From positions 124,001-188,000 of the forward strand of contig NZ_JAGMUL010000128.1 in assembly GCF_019049285.1 (NCBI RefSeq): a DNA stretch of 64,000 nt, written 5' to 3'. A model generated the notes under the pieces. That model was not told where the DNA came from and did not search any database. It saw nothing but the letters and a program-made list of their open reading frames with translations. Numbering within the stretch: the first letter of the stretch is position 1; every line of letters begins with the position of its first letter. A program made the translations under genes and the position numbers. Source of the DNA: Streptomyces sp. AC550_RSS872 (GTDB taxonomy: Bacteria > Actinomycetota > Actinomycetes > Streptomycetales > Streptomycetaceae). Shown here in pieces: positions 1-8,700 of this stretch.

Positions 1-524
1 CATCGACGGGCGGCGGCTCCTCAAAACTGGATTTGAGGGGAATATCCGCATTGTCAGCGCTGGGTGGGGCATGGCTGATGCTCATGGGTACTCCAGGGGG
101 CGATGGGTGTGCGAGGGAGACACGTGTCATGCCACCGGGTCAGGTTCGATCAGGGCACGACGGGCCGGAGCAGGTCACGTCAGCCGGGGCAGGTCATGGC
201 CCGGCAGGACAGATCTGGACCCGACAGGACAGATCTGGACCCGGCCGGACAGGTCAGGACCGGCCCGGTGCACGGAGAAAGCGTGGGTGAGGAGAGGAAG
301 GGGGCGTCAGCGGCCGCGGCGACACGCGGCGGAGGCCACCCGCAGCAGGTCGATGTGACCGCGCGTGGTGAGCAGGGCTGAACGCAACATGCCGCAGAAC
401 GTAGCCAGATGACGAGGCCATGGTCAACGCTGTCTCGCGAAGTGGACCTCGTGTATCACGGCTCGGCCGTATCGTCGGAGTCTCCTCGCGCGTGAACTCC
501 GGTGCATGGGCGAGGATGGAGTAC
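1..524. other. Non-coding leader region upstream of yjbQ
   Basis: I see no credible gene in this stretch. The open frames here are short, overlap on both strands and have no recognisable domain. It contains one obvious direct repeat (listed separately at 205-244) in a series of related GGTC/GGAC-rich words. The last 100 bases should carry the promoter of the downstream yjbQ gene, but I cannot point to a confident -35/-10 pair. Confidence 0.4.
205..244. repeat. Two 20-bp tandem direct repeats
   Basis: Two adjacent 20-base copies built around the word GGACAGATCTGGACCC differ at only one position. A looser, partial third copy follows. The region is non-coding. It is one of many short tandem duplications in the first 28 kb of this window. 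Confidence 0.8.
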
Positions 525-947
525 ATGTCAGACGCCTTCACCACCCGAGTTCTGAACGTCGCCTCCGGCTCCTCGGAGCGGGTCGTGGATCTCACCCGCG
601 ACTGCGAGGCCTTCCTGCGGGAGGCGGCCGCGGGCCGCGACGGCCTGCTGAACGTCTTCGTCCCGCACGCCACGGCCGGCGTCGCCGTCATCGAGACGGG
701 CGCCGGTAGCGACGACGACCTCCTCGCCGCCCTGCACACCCTCCTGCCCGCCGACGACCGCTGGCAGCACCGCCACGGCAGCCCCGGCCACGGCCGCGAC
801 CATGTCCTCCCGGCCATCGTCCCGCCCCACGCGACGCTGCCGGTGCTGAACGGGCGGCTGGAGCTCGGGACGTGGCAGTCGGTGTGCCTCGTCGATACCA
901 ACCGGGACAATCCGGACCGGCAGGTGCGGCTCAGCTTCCTGGGCTGA
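525..947 (+). CDS. yjbQ: YjbQ / UPF0047 family protein
   Basis: This encodes a small cytosolic protein of about 140 residues of the YjbQ (UPF0047) family, whose members show weak thiamine-phosphate synthase activity and whose main role is unsettled. The family pattern is clear: a central FVPHATAGV segment, an HRH...GHGRDH histidine cluster, and a C-terminal LGTWQSV segment ending in SFLG. I chose the ATG at 525 because homology begins there. An upstream in-frame start at 420 would add 35 unrelated residues. The gene converges on the NRPS operon ending at 1011, with only 63 bases between the two stops. It is probably a housekeeping gene at the edge of the cluster rather than part of the biosynthesis. 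Its last codons and downstream bases reappear, degraded, at 37167. Confidence 0.85.
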   Translation: MSDAFTTRVLNVASGSSERVVDLTRDCEAFLREAAAGRDGLLNVFVPHATAGVAVIETGAGSDDDLLAALHTLLPADDRWQHRHGSPGHGRDHVLPAIVPPHATLPVLNGRLELGTWQSVCLVDTNRDNPDRQVRLSFLG

Positions 948-981
948 GCAAAATCGTCCTGGGGCGGCCGCGAAATTTCGT
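935..981. repeat. Copy A of a yjbQ 3'-end repeat
   Basis: This stretch covers the last codons of yjbQ, its stop codon and about 35 bases downstream. A degraded copy lies at 37167-37215. Roughly 40 of 48 aligned positions agree by eye, including CTTCCTGGGCTGAGCA and ATCGTCCTGGG. Together the two copies bracket the NRPS cluster and the genes up to the PP2C phosphatase. Confidence 0.7.
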
Positions 982-1010
982 GCCGGGAGACGGCGACTGA
1001 TCAATTCCGG

Positions 1011-3704
1011 TCACTTCCGGCGGTGCTCGTCCGCGGTCCTGAGAGCCGCCACCGTTCCCCGGACGGTCGGGTGGCGGTACAGCTCCCGCAGCCGCAGGGA
1101 CGGCAGACCGCGGGCCCGCAGGGCGGCACCGATCCGGACGGCGAACAGGGAGTTGCCGCCGAGCTCGAAGAAGTCGTCGTCGGGGGCCACGGGCACGCCC
1201 AGCACCTCGCTCCAGATCTCGGTCAGGATCGCGGTGAGGCCGTCGTCGGCGGCGGCCGGGGCCGTGTCCCGCCGTGACGAGCGCGGGACCGCCGGGGCGG
1301 GAAGCTTCGCTGCGTCGAGTTTGCCGTTGGGGGTCAGCGGGAGGGCGTCCAGCGCGGTGACGGTGGCGGGGAGCATGTAGTCGGGAAGGATGCCGGCGGC
1401 CCGCTCGCGGATCCCGGCGGCATCGCCTCCGGACGACAGGACCACGTAGGCGTCGATCCTGGCCGTGGCGGCGTCGGACGGGTCGTCGTGGCGCACCAGG
1501 ACCGCCGCGGTGCGCACGTCGGGGTCCTCCAGCAGAACCGAGCGGATCTCGTCGAGCTCGATGCGGAAGCCACGGATCTTCACCTGGCTGTCGATCCGCC
1601 CGAGGTGGTCGAGCCGCCCGTCCGGGCGCAGGCGTCCGAGGTCGCCGCTGCGGTACATCGTGCCGCCGGTGAACGGGTCCGGTACGAACCGCCGGCGGGT
1701 CAGCTCCTCCTGACCCAGATAGCCGAGCGCCACACCGGCACCACCGACGCATATCTCGCCCGCCACCCCCGGCGGCAGCAGCTGTCCGGCCGGGTCCGTC
1801 ACGTACAGGTGCCAGCCGGGCAGGGCACGCCCGACGGAGCGGGTGGCGGCGAGCGCCAGTTTCCGGGTGAGGGTCTGTTCGGTGACATGGACGGTCGTCT
1901 CCGTGATGCCGAACATGTTCACCAGCCGGCAGGACCGCTCGGGGTGCCGGTCGAACCAGGGCAGCAGCATCCGCGTGTCCAGCGGCTCACCGCCGAAGAC
2001 GACGAGCCGGACGGACGCTTCGCAGTGGTCGACGCCCAGGAGCTGGGCGAAGGCCGACGGGGTCTGGCTGAGCACGGTGACCTGCTCGGCGACGAGCAGG
2101 TCACGGAAGCGGTCCGGTTCACGGGAGACGAAGTACGGTACGACGACGAGGCGTCCGCCGGTCAGCAGGCAGCCCCAGATCTCCCACACCGAGAAGTCGA
2201 AGGCGCTGGAGTGGAACCAGGTCCACACGTCCGCCTCGCCGAGCCCGTACTCGTCGCGGGTCGCGTCGACCAGGGCGATCACGTTCCGGTGCGGTACGAC
2301 GACGCCCTTGGGCCGGCCGGTGGAGCCGGAGGTGTAGATGACGTAGGCGGCGTCATCGGGTGCGGGAGGCGGAGGGCTCGCGTCATGCTCCGGCGACGGC
2401 CGCCCGCCTCGCGGTTCGTCCATCAGTTCGTCCGGCGTCACCCGCACGCAGTCCGCTACGGCCGGGAACTGAGGGAGCCGGGTGATCACCACGCCCAGAC
2501 CCGCGTCCCGTGCCGTGTGGGCGAGCCGGTCCGCCGGGTGGGCGGGGTCGACGGGCACATAGGCCGCGCCGGCCTTCAGTACGGCGAGCAGGGCGACGAC
2601 GAGTTCGGCGGAGCGCTCCAGACACACGCCCACCCGATCGCCGGCCCTGACCCCGCGTGCTCGGAGGCCGGCTGCCGACCGGGCCGCCCTCTCGTCGAGT
2701 TCGCGGTAGGTCAGGCCCGTGTCGCCGTCGGTCACGGCGATGCGGTCCGGTGCCGCCGCCACGATCCGGGCGAGCGCTCCGGGCACGCTCACCGGCCGGC
2801 CGGCCAGGGGACGGGGCGGGCGGCCGAGCGACGCCGTGTGCGCTCGCTCCGCCGCGTCGAGGAGTTCGACGTCGGCCGGGGGAGTCCGGGGGAGGTCCAG
2901 GACCTGCCGGTGTACGTGCACGAGGTGCCGTACGAACTGGGCCGCGATCTCCGCGGAGAAGTGACTGCTCAGGTGGTCGCAGCGCAGCCGCAGACCGCCC
3001 GAGTCCCGCAGGACGGAGACGGTGAGCGGGAACGGGGGCGCGAGGCAGGGCACGTACTCGGTCTCGTCCGCACCGGGAAGTGCGGTGTCGTCGGGAAGGG
3101 CGGTGTTGTCGGTGAAGAGCAGGCCCGTGAGCGCGGGGCCGGTCGCTGAGGAGGGCTTCGACTCGCCGAGCGTGGCGGCCTCTTCGACGGTGAAGCTGCC
3201 ATGGTCGGTGCCGATGACCGGCGGGGTTTCGGGGTCGTAGCGGCGCAGGGTGACGGCGAGTGCCGTGAGCCAGCTCGCCTCGTCGCCGCCGTCGTCGTCC
3301 AGGGCGACGACATGTGGGTCGCTGGGACCGTCGCCCCCTAGCCCCCAGGCGGGAGGGGACGGGGCCGAGGAGGCCTCGGGAGCCGGGCGTGCGTCGTTCG
3401 GCGCCACGGATTGTCCGGCTGCCAGCCGGTTGAGGGCCGTACGGTCCCAGCGGCCGCGCGAGGCGACGACGATCAGGTCGGACAGGCCGTCGGCGTAGCG
3501 CAGCAGGACTTGGCGCGGATCGCGGCTGGGCCGTGCGAGTTCGACGGCGCGTCGGCGCTCTGCAAGGGGGGCCGTCGCCGGCACGGGGACGTCCTCGATC
3601 CACAGCCCGGGTCGGCGGGCGGGGTCCGGGGAGTGTCCCGACCGGACGCGCAGCGCATGGCAGTGGGTCGCGTGGAGGTGGGGATCGGACAGCGACGCGG
3701 ACAC
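1011..3704 (-). CDS. Free NRPS adenylation-thiolation protein with degenerate C remnant (Thr-type)
   Basis: The 897-residue protein ends in a complete adenylation domain (about 305-805) and a carrier domain (about 825-895, LGGNSLFAV with the phosphopantetheine serine). Core A motifs are present: YTSGSTGRPKG, the GITETT segment and NGKLD. The pocket residues I read are DFWSVGMVHK, close to the threonine code DFWNVGMVHK. The first 300 residues are not a working condensation domain. Only the C-terminal third of one is recognisable, preceded by a low-similarity region, and the HHxxxDG motif is missing. Inference: it activates Thr and may deliver it in trans to the A-less module of the 2132-residue NRPS, as Ramo17 is thought to do in ramoplanin assembly. 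The start is a GTG with AAGGAG eight bases upstream. It is the last gene of the operon. Confidence 0.85.
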   Translation of the reverse strand: MSASLSDPHLHATHCHALRVRSGHSPDPARRPGLWIEDVPVPATAPLAERRRAVELARPSRDPRQVLLRYADGLSDLIVVASRGRWDRTALNRLAAGQSVAPNDARPAPEASSAPSPPAWGLGGDGPSDPHVVALDDDGGDEASWLTALAVTLRRYDPETPPVIGTDHGSFTVEEAATLGESKPSSATGPALTGLLFTDNTALPDDTALPGADETEYVPCLAPPFPLTVSVLRDSGGLRLRCDHLSSHFSAEIAAQFVRHLVHVHRQVLDLPRTPPADVELLDAAERAHTASLGRPPRPLAGRPVSVPGALARIVAAAPDRIAVTDGDTGLTYRELDERAARSAAGLRARGVRAGDRVGVCLERSAELVVALLAVLKAGAAYVPVDPAHPADRLAHTARDAGLGVVITRLPQFPAVADCVRVTPDELMDEPRGGRPSPEHDASPPPPAPDDAAYVIYTSGSTGRPKGVVVPHRNVIALVDATRDEYGLGEADVWTWFHSSAFDFSVWEIWGCLLTGGRLVVVPYFVSREPDRFRDLLVAEQVTVLSQTPSAFAQLLGVDHCEASVRLVVFGGEPLDTRMLLPWFDRHPERSCRLVNMFGITETTVHVTEQTLTRKLALAATRSVGRALPGWHLYVTDPAGQLLPPGVAGEICVGGAGVALGYLGQEELTRRRFVPDPFTGGTMYRSGDLGRLRPDGRLDHLGRIDSQVKIRGFRIELDEIRSVLLEDPDVRTAAVLVRHDDPSDAATARIDAYVVLSSGGDAAGIRERAAGILPDYMLPATVTALDALPLTPNGKLDAAKLPAPAVPRSSRRDTAPAAADDGLTAILTEIWSEVLGVPVAPDDDFFELGGNSLFAVRIGAALRARGLPSLRLRELYRHPTVRGTVAALRTADEHRRK

Positions 3705-3719
3705 GGGCCGTACTCCTTG

Positions 3720-3746
3720 TTGTTCTGGTTGTTCTGGTTGTTCTCG
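3720..3746. repeat. Three 9-bp tandem repeats upstream of the A-T gene
   Basis: The word ttgttctgg is repeated three times (the last copy has one change) immediately upstream of the ribosome binding site of the free A-T gene, in the gap after the SDR gene. No hairpin is evident. It is a simple tandem duplication between two coding regions. Confidence 0.75.
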
Positions 3747-3773
3747 TTGCTTCCCTCGGCCGGGGCAGGGGGC

Positions 3774-4598
3774 TCAGCGGACGCTGAACCCGCCGTCCAC
3801 GGTCAGGACCGACCCGGTGATCTGCCGGGACTCGTCCGAGGCCAGGAAGACGATCGCGGCAGCCACGTCGGCGGGTTCGATCAGCGCGTTCATGGGCTGC
3901 GCCTCGACGAAGGTCTTCTCGTGCTCGTGGACGGGCACGTCCAGCGCCCTGGCGATCTCGGCGAGCATCCTGCCCTCGGCCCATGCGTCGTCGCGCACGG
4001 ATCCCGGGCAGACCGCGTTCACCCGCACCTTCGTCGGCGCGAAGTCGAGTGCGGCGGCTTTGGTGAGACCGACGACGGCGTGTTTGGCGGCGACATAACC
4101 GGCGAAATGCCGGTAGCCGACGAGCCCGGCGGTGGAGGCGACGTTGATGATGCTGCCGGCGCGCCGGGCGCTCATCGCCCCGCCGACCTCGCGGATCAGC
4201 CGCCAGGCCCCGGAGAGGTCCACGTCGATCATCAGGGACCATTCGTCCTCCTCGATCTCGTGCACCGGTCTGCCCGAGGGTGCGGCGATGCCCGCGTTGT
4301 TGACGGCGACGTCGATCCGGCCGAACCGGTCCTCGGAACGGGCCACCGCCTCCCGTATGCCACGGGTGTCGCGGATGTCGGCCACCGCGGTGAGGACGGC
4401 CGCGCCGGCGTCCCGGCACAGCGCGGCGGTGTGCTCCAACTGCCCCACGGTGCCCAGCGGGTAGGGCACGCCCGGCAGGTCGGCGCAGATGTCCAGCAGG
4501 GTGAGGTCGGCGCCCTCGGCCGCACAGGCGACCGCGGCGGCCCTGCCGAGTCCGCGGGCGGCGCCGGTGATGAAGACCGACTTGCCGTGCAGACGCAT
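3774..4598 (-). CDS. Short-chain dehydrogenase/reductase, mycofactocin-coupled type
   Basis: A 274-residue SDR oxidoreductase expected to act on an alcohol/ketone pair with a nicotinamide cofactor. Visible signatures are the N-terminal nucleotide motif GAARGLG (residues 12-18), NNAG in the middle, an ASTAG serine, and the catalytic YVAAK (Tyr-x3-Lys). The insert after the first strand (DIC...VPYPLGT) is the pattern of SDRs that work with mycofactocin and hold their NAD tightly. No mycofactocin genes are in the window. The gene sits between the type II thioesterase and the free A-T gene on the same strand, so a tailoring role (oxidising or reducing a residue or the starter) is likely, but the substrate cannot be read from sequence. 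The ATG has AGGGAG seven bases upstream. Confidence 0.8.
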   Translation of the reverse strand: MRLHGKSVFITGAARGLGRAAAVACAAEGADLTLLDICADLPGVPYPLGTVGQLEHTAALCRDAGAAVLTAVADIRDTRGIREAVARSEDRFGRIDVAVNNAGIAAPSGRPVHEIEEDEWSLMIDVDLSGAWRLIREVGGAMSARRAGSIINVASTAGLVGYRHFAGYVAAKHAVVGLTKAAALDFAPTKVRVNAVCPGSVRDDAWAEGRMLAEIARALDVPVHEHEKTFVEAQPMNALIEPADVAAAIVFLASDESRQITGSVLTVDGGFSVR

Positions 4599-4635
4599 CG
4601 GATACTCCCTGGGAGTCGTAGTCGTGAAGGGGGGC

Positions 4636-4695
4636 GGGGGAAGGAAGTGAGGGGGAAGGAAGTGAGGGGGAAGGAAATGAGGGGGAAGGAAATGA
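4636..4695. repeat. Four 15-bp tandem repeats between thioesterase and SDR genes
   Basis: Four consecutive copies of a 15-base unit (gggggaaggaagtga, with copies three and four carrying aaatga) fill most of the gap between the type II thioesterase stop and the SDR ribosome binding site. On the transcribed strand this becomes a pyrimidine-rich spacer of CTTCC words. There is no spacer structure and no CRISPR character. Confidence 0.9.
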
Positions 4696-4704
4696 GAGGG
4701 ACGG

Positions 4705-5442
4705 CTAGCGCAGCTTCGAGGCGATCAGGCCGACCAGATCGGGAGCGGACTCGGTCAGATACATGTGGCCGCCGGGGATCTCGACGTACGCGAAGTCGCG
4801 GCCGGACGCCTTGTTCCAGGACGCGGCGGCGTCGTGGCCGACCAGGGTGTCGTCCTCGCCCCGGACGACCGTGAGGGGAACGTCCAGCGGAAGGAGGGTG
4901 CTCGGTACGTAGGCCTCGTGCATCTCGACGTCCGCGCGCAGGGTGGGCAGGAGCATCTCGCGCATCTCCGGGTCGTCGAACGCGGGGTGTCGGTAGCCCG
5001 CGAACTCGCCGACGCGGGCGAGGAAGTCGTCGTCGGACAGGCCGGTGGCCCGTTGTTCACGGCTGCGGCCGGGATGCGGCGACCCGCTGACGAACAGGTG
5101 GGCGAGCTCGATGCCGGGCTCGGTGACCAGGCGGTGTGCCAGTTCGTAGGCGAGCACGGCGCCGAGGCTGTGCCCGAAGAGGGCCACCTTGTGGTCGCCG
5201 TCACCGAGCCGTTCCCACAGCTGGGGCAGGAGGTCGTCGAGGGCCTGGTGCACGTCCCGGTGGGGCGGCTCGTCGATCAGCCTTTCCCGGCCGGGCAGTT
5301 GGAGCGGGACGATCTCCAGCGCGGCCCCGGCCAGAGCGGCCCAGGGGCGGTAGAACGAGGCACCCGCTCCGGCGTACGGGAGGCACACCAGCTTGGTCGT
5401 GTCGGTCGGGTCGGTCGTATCGGTCGGGTCATCCGTGGGCAT
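4705..5442 (-). CDS. Type II thioesterase
   Basis: A 245-residue alpha/beta hydrolase of the stand-alone thioesterase family that clears wrongly loaded or stalled acyl groups from NRPS carrier domains. It shows the expected LVCLPYAGAGAS opening, the nucleophile elbow GHSLG near residue 90, a conserved acidic residue region (RGEDD) and a late catalytic histidine in GGHMYL. The N-terminus contains an in-frame duplicated DPTDTT hexapeptide encoded by 18-bp tandem repeats (about 5402-5430), a harmless-looking extension before the fold begins. The ATG has AAGGAG upstream. It lies between the MbtH-like gene and the SDR and almost certainly belongs to the same transcript. Confidence 0.92.
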   Translation of the reverse strand: MPTDDPTDTTDPTDTTKLVCLPYAGAGASFYRPWAALAGAALEIVPLQLPGRERLIDEPPHRDVHQALDDLLPQLWERLGDGDHKVALFGHSLGAVLAYELAHRLVTEPGIELAHLFVSGSPHPGRSREQRATGLSDDDFLARVGEFAGYRHPAFDDPEMREMLLPTLRADVEMHEAYVPSTLLPLDVPLTVVRGEDDTLVGHDAAASWNKASGRDFAYVEIPGGHMYLTESAPDLVGLIASKLR

Positions 5443-5492
5443 GGCTGCCGGTCTCTCCTTGCGGCGGGCGGGCGTTCGGGTGGTCGGTGGGT

Positions 5493-5720
5493 TTACCGGG
5501 CCGGTGGCTCTTCGCCCATAGCCCTGATCAGGCTCTTGGGGCGCATGTCGGTCCAGTGCTCGTCGACGTGGTCCACGCAGGACTGGCGGCTCGCAGGGCC
5601 GTGGACCACGGTCCAGCCGGCCGGGATCTCGGCGAAGACGGGCCAGAGGGAGTGCTGGCTCTCGTCGTTCACCAGGACCAGGTGCTCGATGCTGTCGTCG
5701 TCGAAGGGGTTGGTGCTCAT
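5493..5720 (-). CDS. MbtH-like protein
   Basis: A 75-residue MbtH-family protein. These small proteins bind NRPS adenylation domains and are often needed for their folding or activity. The sequence shows the family landmarks: NPFDD at the start, LVNDESQHSLWP, PAGW, and a C-terminal WTDMRPKSL. A GAGGA ribosome binding site precedes the ATG. It is the only MbtH homologue in the window, so it may serve all four in-line A domains and the free A-T protein. It follows the terminal NRPS gene in the same operon. Confidence 0.95.
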   Translation of the reverse strand: MSTNPFDDDSIEHLVLVNDESQHSLWPVFAEIPAGWTVVHGPASRQSCVDHVDEHWTDMRPKSLIRAMGEEPPAR

Positions 5721-5749
5721 AGCGGTTCCTCCTGTCGGGTGCGGTGGTG

Positions 5750-5789
5750 TCCGATGCGGTCGGACTGCTTCCGATGCCGTCGGACTAGT
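5750..5789. repeat. Two 20-bp tandem repeats spanning the NRPS stop codon
   Basis: Two adjacent 20-base copies of tccgatgcSgtcggact occupy the junction between the terminal NRPS gene and the MbtH-like gene. The stop codon of the NRPS gene (5785-5787) lies inside the second copy, so the duplication and the present 3' end of the gene are linked. Confidence 0.8.
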
Positions 5790-8700
5790 TGCGAAGCCGG
5801 TCGTCCAGAACCGGGCCGATGTGGTCCAGCGACCCGGGCCGCGTCATCTCTCCGTGCGTGCAGGCGACGTCGTGGTTGTCGATGCGGCCTTCGACGTACG
5901 GCTGCCAGGAGCGGTGACGGCCCTGGACCGCGTCCGGATCCTGTGCGGCGGTGAAGAACAGCAGGTCCCCGCGGTACGGCCGGGGGGCGAACTCGTCCAT
6001 CAGGCGCCGGTTGTTCGCCGTCACGTCGACCAGGGCCGCCAGTTCGGCGTCGTCGAGACTGCCGGGCATGTCGGGTACGCGGCGGACCAGCTCCGCGAAC
6101 CTGCTCTCGTCCAGCGGCTCCGTCTCGTCCTCGGGCACCGGCCGGCCGAGGATGGTGAGGAGGCTGCGCAGCAGCGCCGGGCGGTCGTACCGGGCGGGGC
6201 CCTGCCGGATCCAGGAGCCGGGGAAGGAGTCGAGCAGCGCGAGGAGTGCGACCTGCTCTCCGGCCGCCTGGAGGCCGACGGCGACGTCGTACGCGACGAG
6301 GCCGCCCATGGAGTAGCCGAGCAGGTGATACGGGCCGCGCGGCTGCGTCCGGCGGATGAGGGCGGTGTGTTCGGCGACCGCCTCGGCCAGGCTGCCGGCC
6401 CGGTCCTGACCCGGGATCAGGCCACGGGACTGTAGGCCGTACAGCGGGCGGCCGGGGCCGATGTGGCGGGCCAGCCCGGCGAAGCCCCAGGACAGGCCCG
6501 AGGCCGGAGGAAGGCAGAAGAGAGGTTCGAGATCGCCTCGGGTGCGGAGCGGGAGCAGGGGGCCCACCGGAGCCGTACTCGACTCAGGGGCCGTACTCGA
6601 CTCAGGCGCCGTGCCCGGCTCATGGGCGGGGCCGGAGAGTCGGTCGGGCGTCCGGGGGCGGTCGCCTTCGGCCAGACGCCGGGCCAGCGCCGCCACGCTC
6701 GGGGTCTGGAAGAGGGCGCGCAGCGGCAGTTCGACGCCGAATTCGGCCCTGATGCGCGAGGTCAGGCGGGGAGCCAGCAGGGAATGGCCGCCGAGATCGA
6801 GGAAGCCGTCGTCGACCCCGACCCGGTCCGGGGCGAGGCCGAGAACCTCGGCGAAGATCGCGCGCAGGGTCTCCTCCCGCTCGGTACGGGGAGCGGTCTT
6901 CGCGGCGAGCGGCGCGTCGGGCGCGGGCAGCGCCTTGCGGTCGAGCTTGCCACTGGCGGTGTACGGGAGCGCTTCGAGGGTGACGAACGCCGAGGGGATC
7001 ATGTGGGCGGGGAGGATGCGGGCGAGGTGATCGCGCAGGCCGTCCGCGCCCGCGAGCGCGCCTTGAGCGGATACGACGTAGGCGACCAGTCGTTTATCGC
7101 CGTTCCGTTCCTCCCTTACCGTGGCCGCCGCCTTGGCGACGGCCGGATGGGCGGTGAGTGCGGCTTCGATCTCGCCCAGTTCGATCCGGAAGCCGCGGAG
7201 CTTGACCTGCTGGTCGGCCCGGCCCAGGAAACGCAGGTGCCCGTCGGAGCCGCGCATCGCGAGGTCGCCCGTGCGGTACATGCGCTCCCCCGGTCCGCCG
7301 AAGGGGTCGGCGACGAACCGCCCGGCGGTCAGCCCCGGCCTGCCCAGGTAGCCGCGGGCCGGACCGCCGCCCGCCACGTACACCTCGCCGACGGCCCCGT
7401 CGGGCACGGGATGCAGGGCGTGGTCGAGGAGGTGGACGATGTTGCGGGCGAGGGGGCGGCCGATGGGCGGCCCGGATTTGTCGTCGGGGCCGGAGCCGGA
7501 CTGCCAGGCGGTGGCGTAGATGGTCGCTTCGGTGGGCCCGTAGAAGTTGACGAGCCGCGCCCCGGGGAAGGCGGCCTCGACGTCGGCGCGCAGCTGTGCG
7601 GGGATCGGTTCGCCGCCGAGGGCCACAGTGTGGGGTGAGACGGCCGGTCGCTCGGCGAGCACGCCGGCCATGACCGTGGGCACGCCGCTGATCAGGCCGA
7701 CGTCGCGGGGGGTGCCGTCGGTGAGCGAGAGGAGGTTCTCGACGATCTCGATCCGGCCGCCGCACAGCAGCGGCGAGAAGATCTCGAATACCGACACGTC
7801 GAAGTTGAGCGAGGTCGAGAACAGCACCTTGGCCAGCCGCTCGGGACCGAACTCGGCGTGCGTCCACTCCACGAACTCGACGGCGTTGCGGTGCGTGGCC
7901 AGCACACCCTTGGGGCGGCCGGTGGAGCCGGAGGTGTAGGTGATGTAGGCGAGGCTGTCCGGCACCGAACGGCCTGCGGGACAGTGCTCGTGACGCCCCA
8001 TCAGGTAATCGTGACGCCCCGTCACCTCACTGCCCGGATCGAGCAGCGGTGTGCCCTGCGGCAACGCCCCCGCCGTCTGCGCGGTGGCGAGGACGACCAC
8101 CGGGCGGGCGTCGGCGACGATGTACGCCAGCCGGTCGGCCGGGTAGGCGGGGTCGAGCGGCAGATAGGCGGCACCGGACTTCAGCACGGCGAGGACGGCG
8201 ACGACCAGCTCCGCCGTGCGGGGCAGCGCGATGCCGACGACCCGCTCGGGGCCTGCCCCGAGGGCGGTGAGGCGACCGGCCAACCGCTCGGCGCGGGCGT
8301 CCAGTTCGCGGTAGGTGAGACGGGTGCCGCGGTCCAGTACGGCGTCGGCGTCCGGGGTGGCCGCGACCTGGGCCGACCAGAGGTCGCCGAGGGTACGGGC
8401 CGCGGGCGGCGCGAGCCGGGTCCGCACGGGAACTTCCCGGGGCCCCAGGAGCCCCAGGCGGCCCTGGGGAAGTTCCGGATCGGCCGCCATGGCTTCGAGG
8501 ACGCGTACCAGGCGCGCGAGCGTGGCGTCGGCCCAGCCGGCGTCGAACAGCCCCGGGTGGTAGGCCAGCCGGAAGCGGGGCCGGGCGGCGGGGACCGCCA
8601 CCAGGGTCACGGGGTAGTGGGTGGCGTCGCGACCGCTCGATCCGACGACACGGAGCCCGCCGCCGTCCTCGCCGGTGTCCCGCCCGTCGCCCATGGCCTC

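Noticed and set aside
4636..4695. Possible CRISPR-like or regulatory repeat array
   Set aside because: The units are directly adjacent with no spacers and only 15 bp long. It is a tandem duplication.
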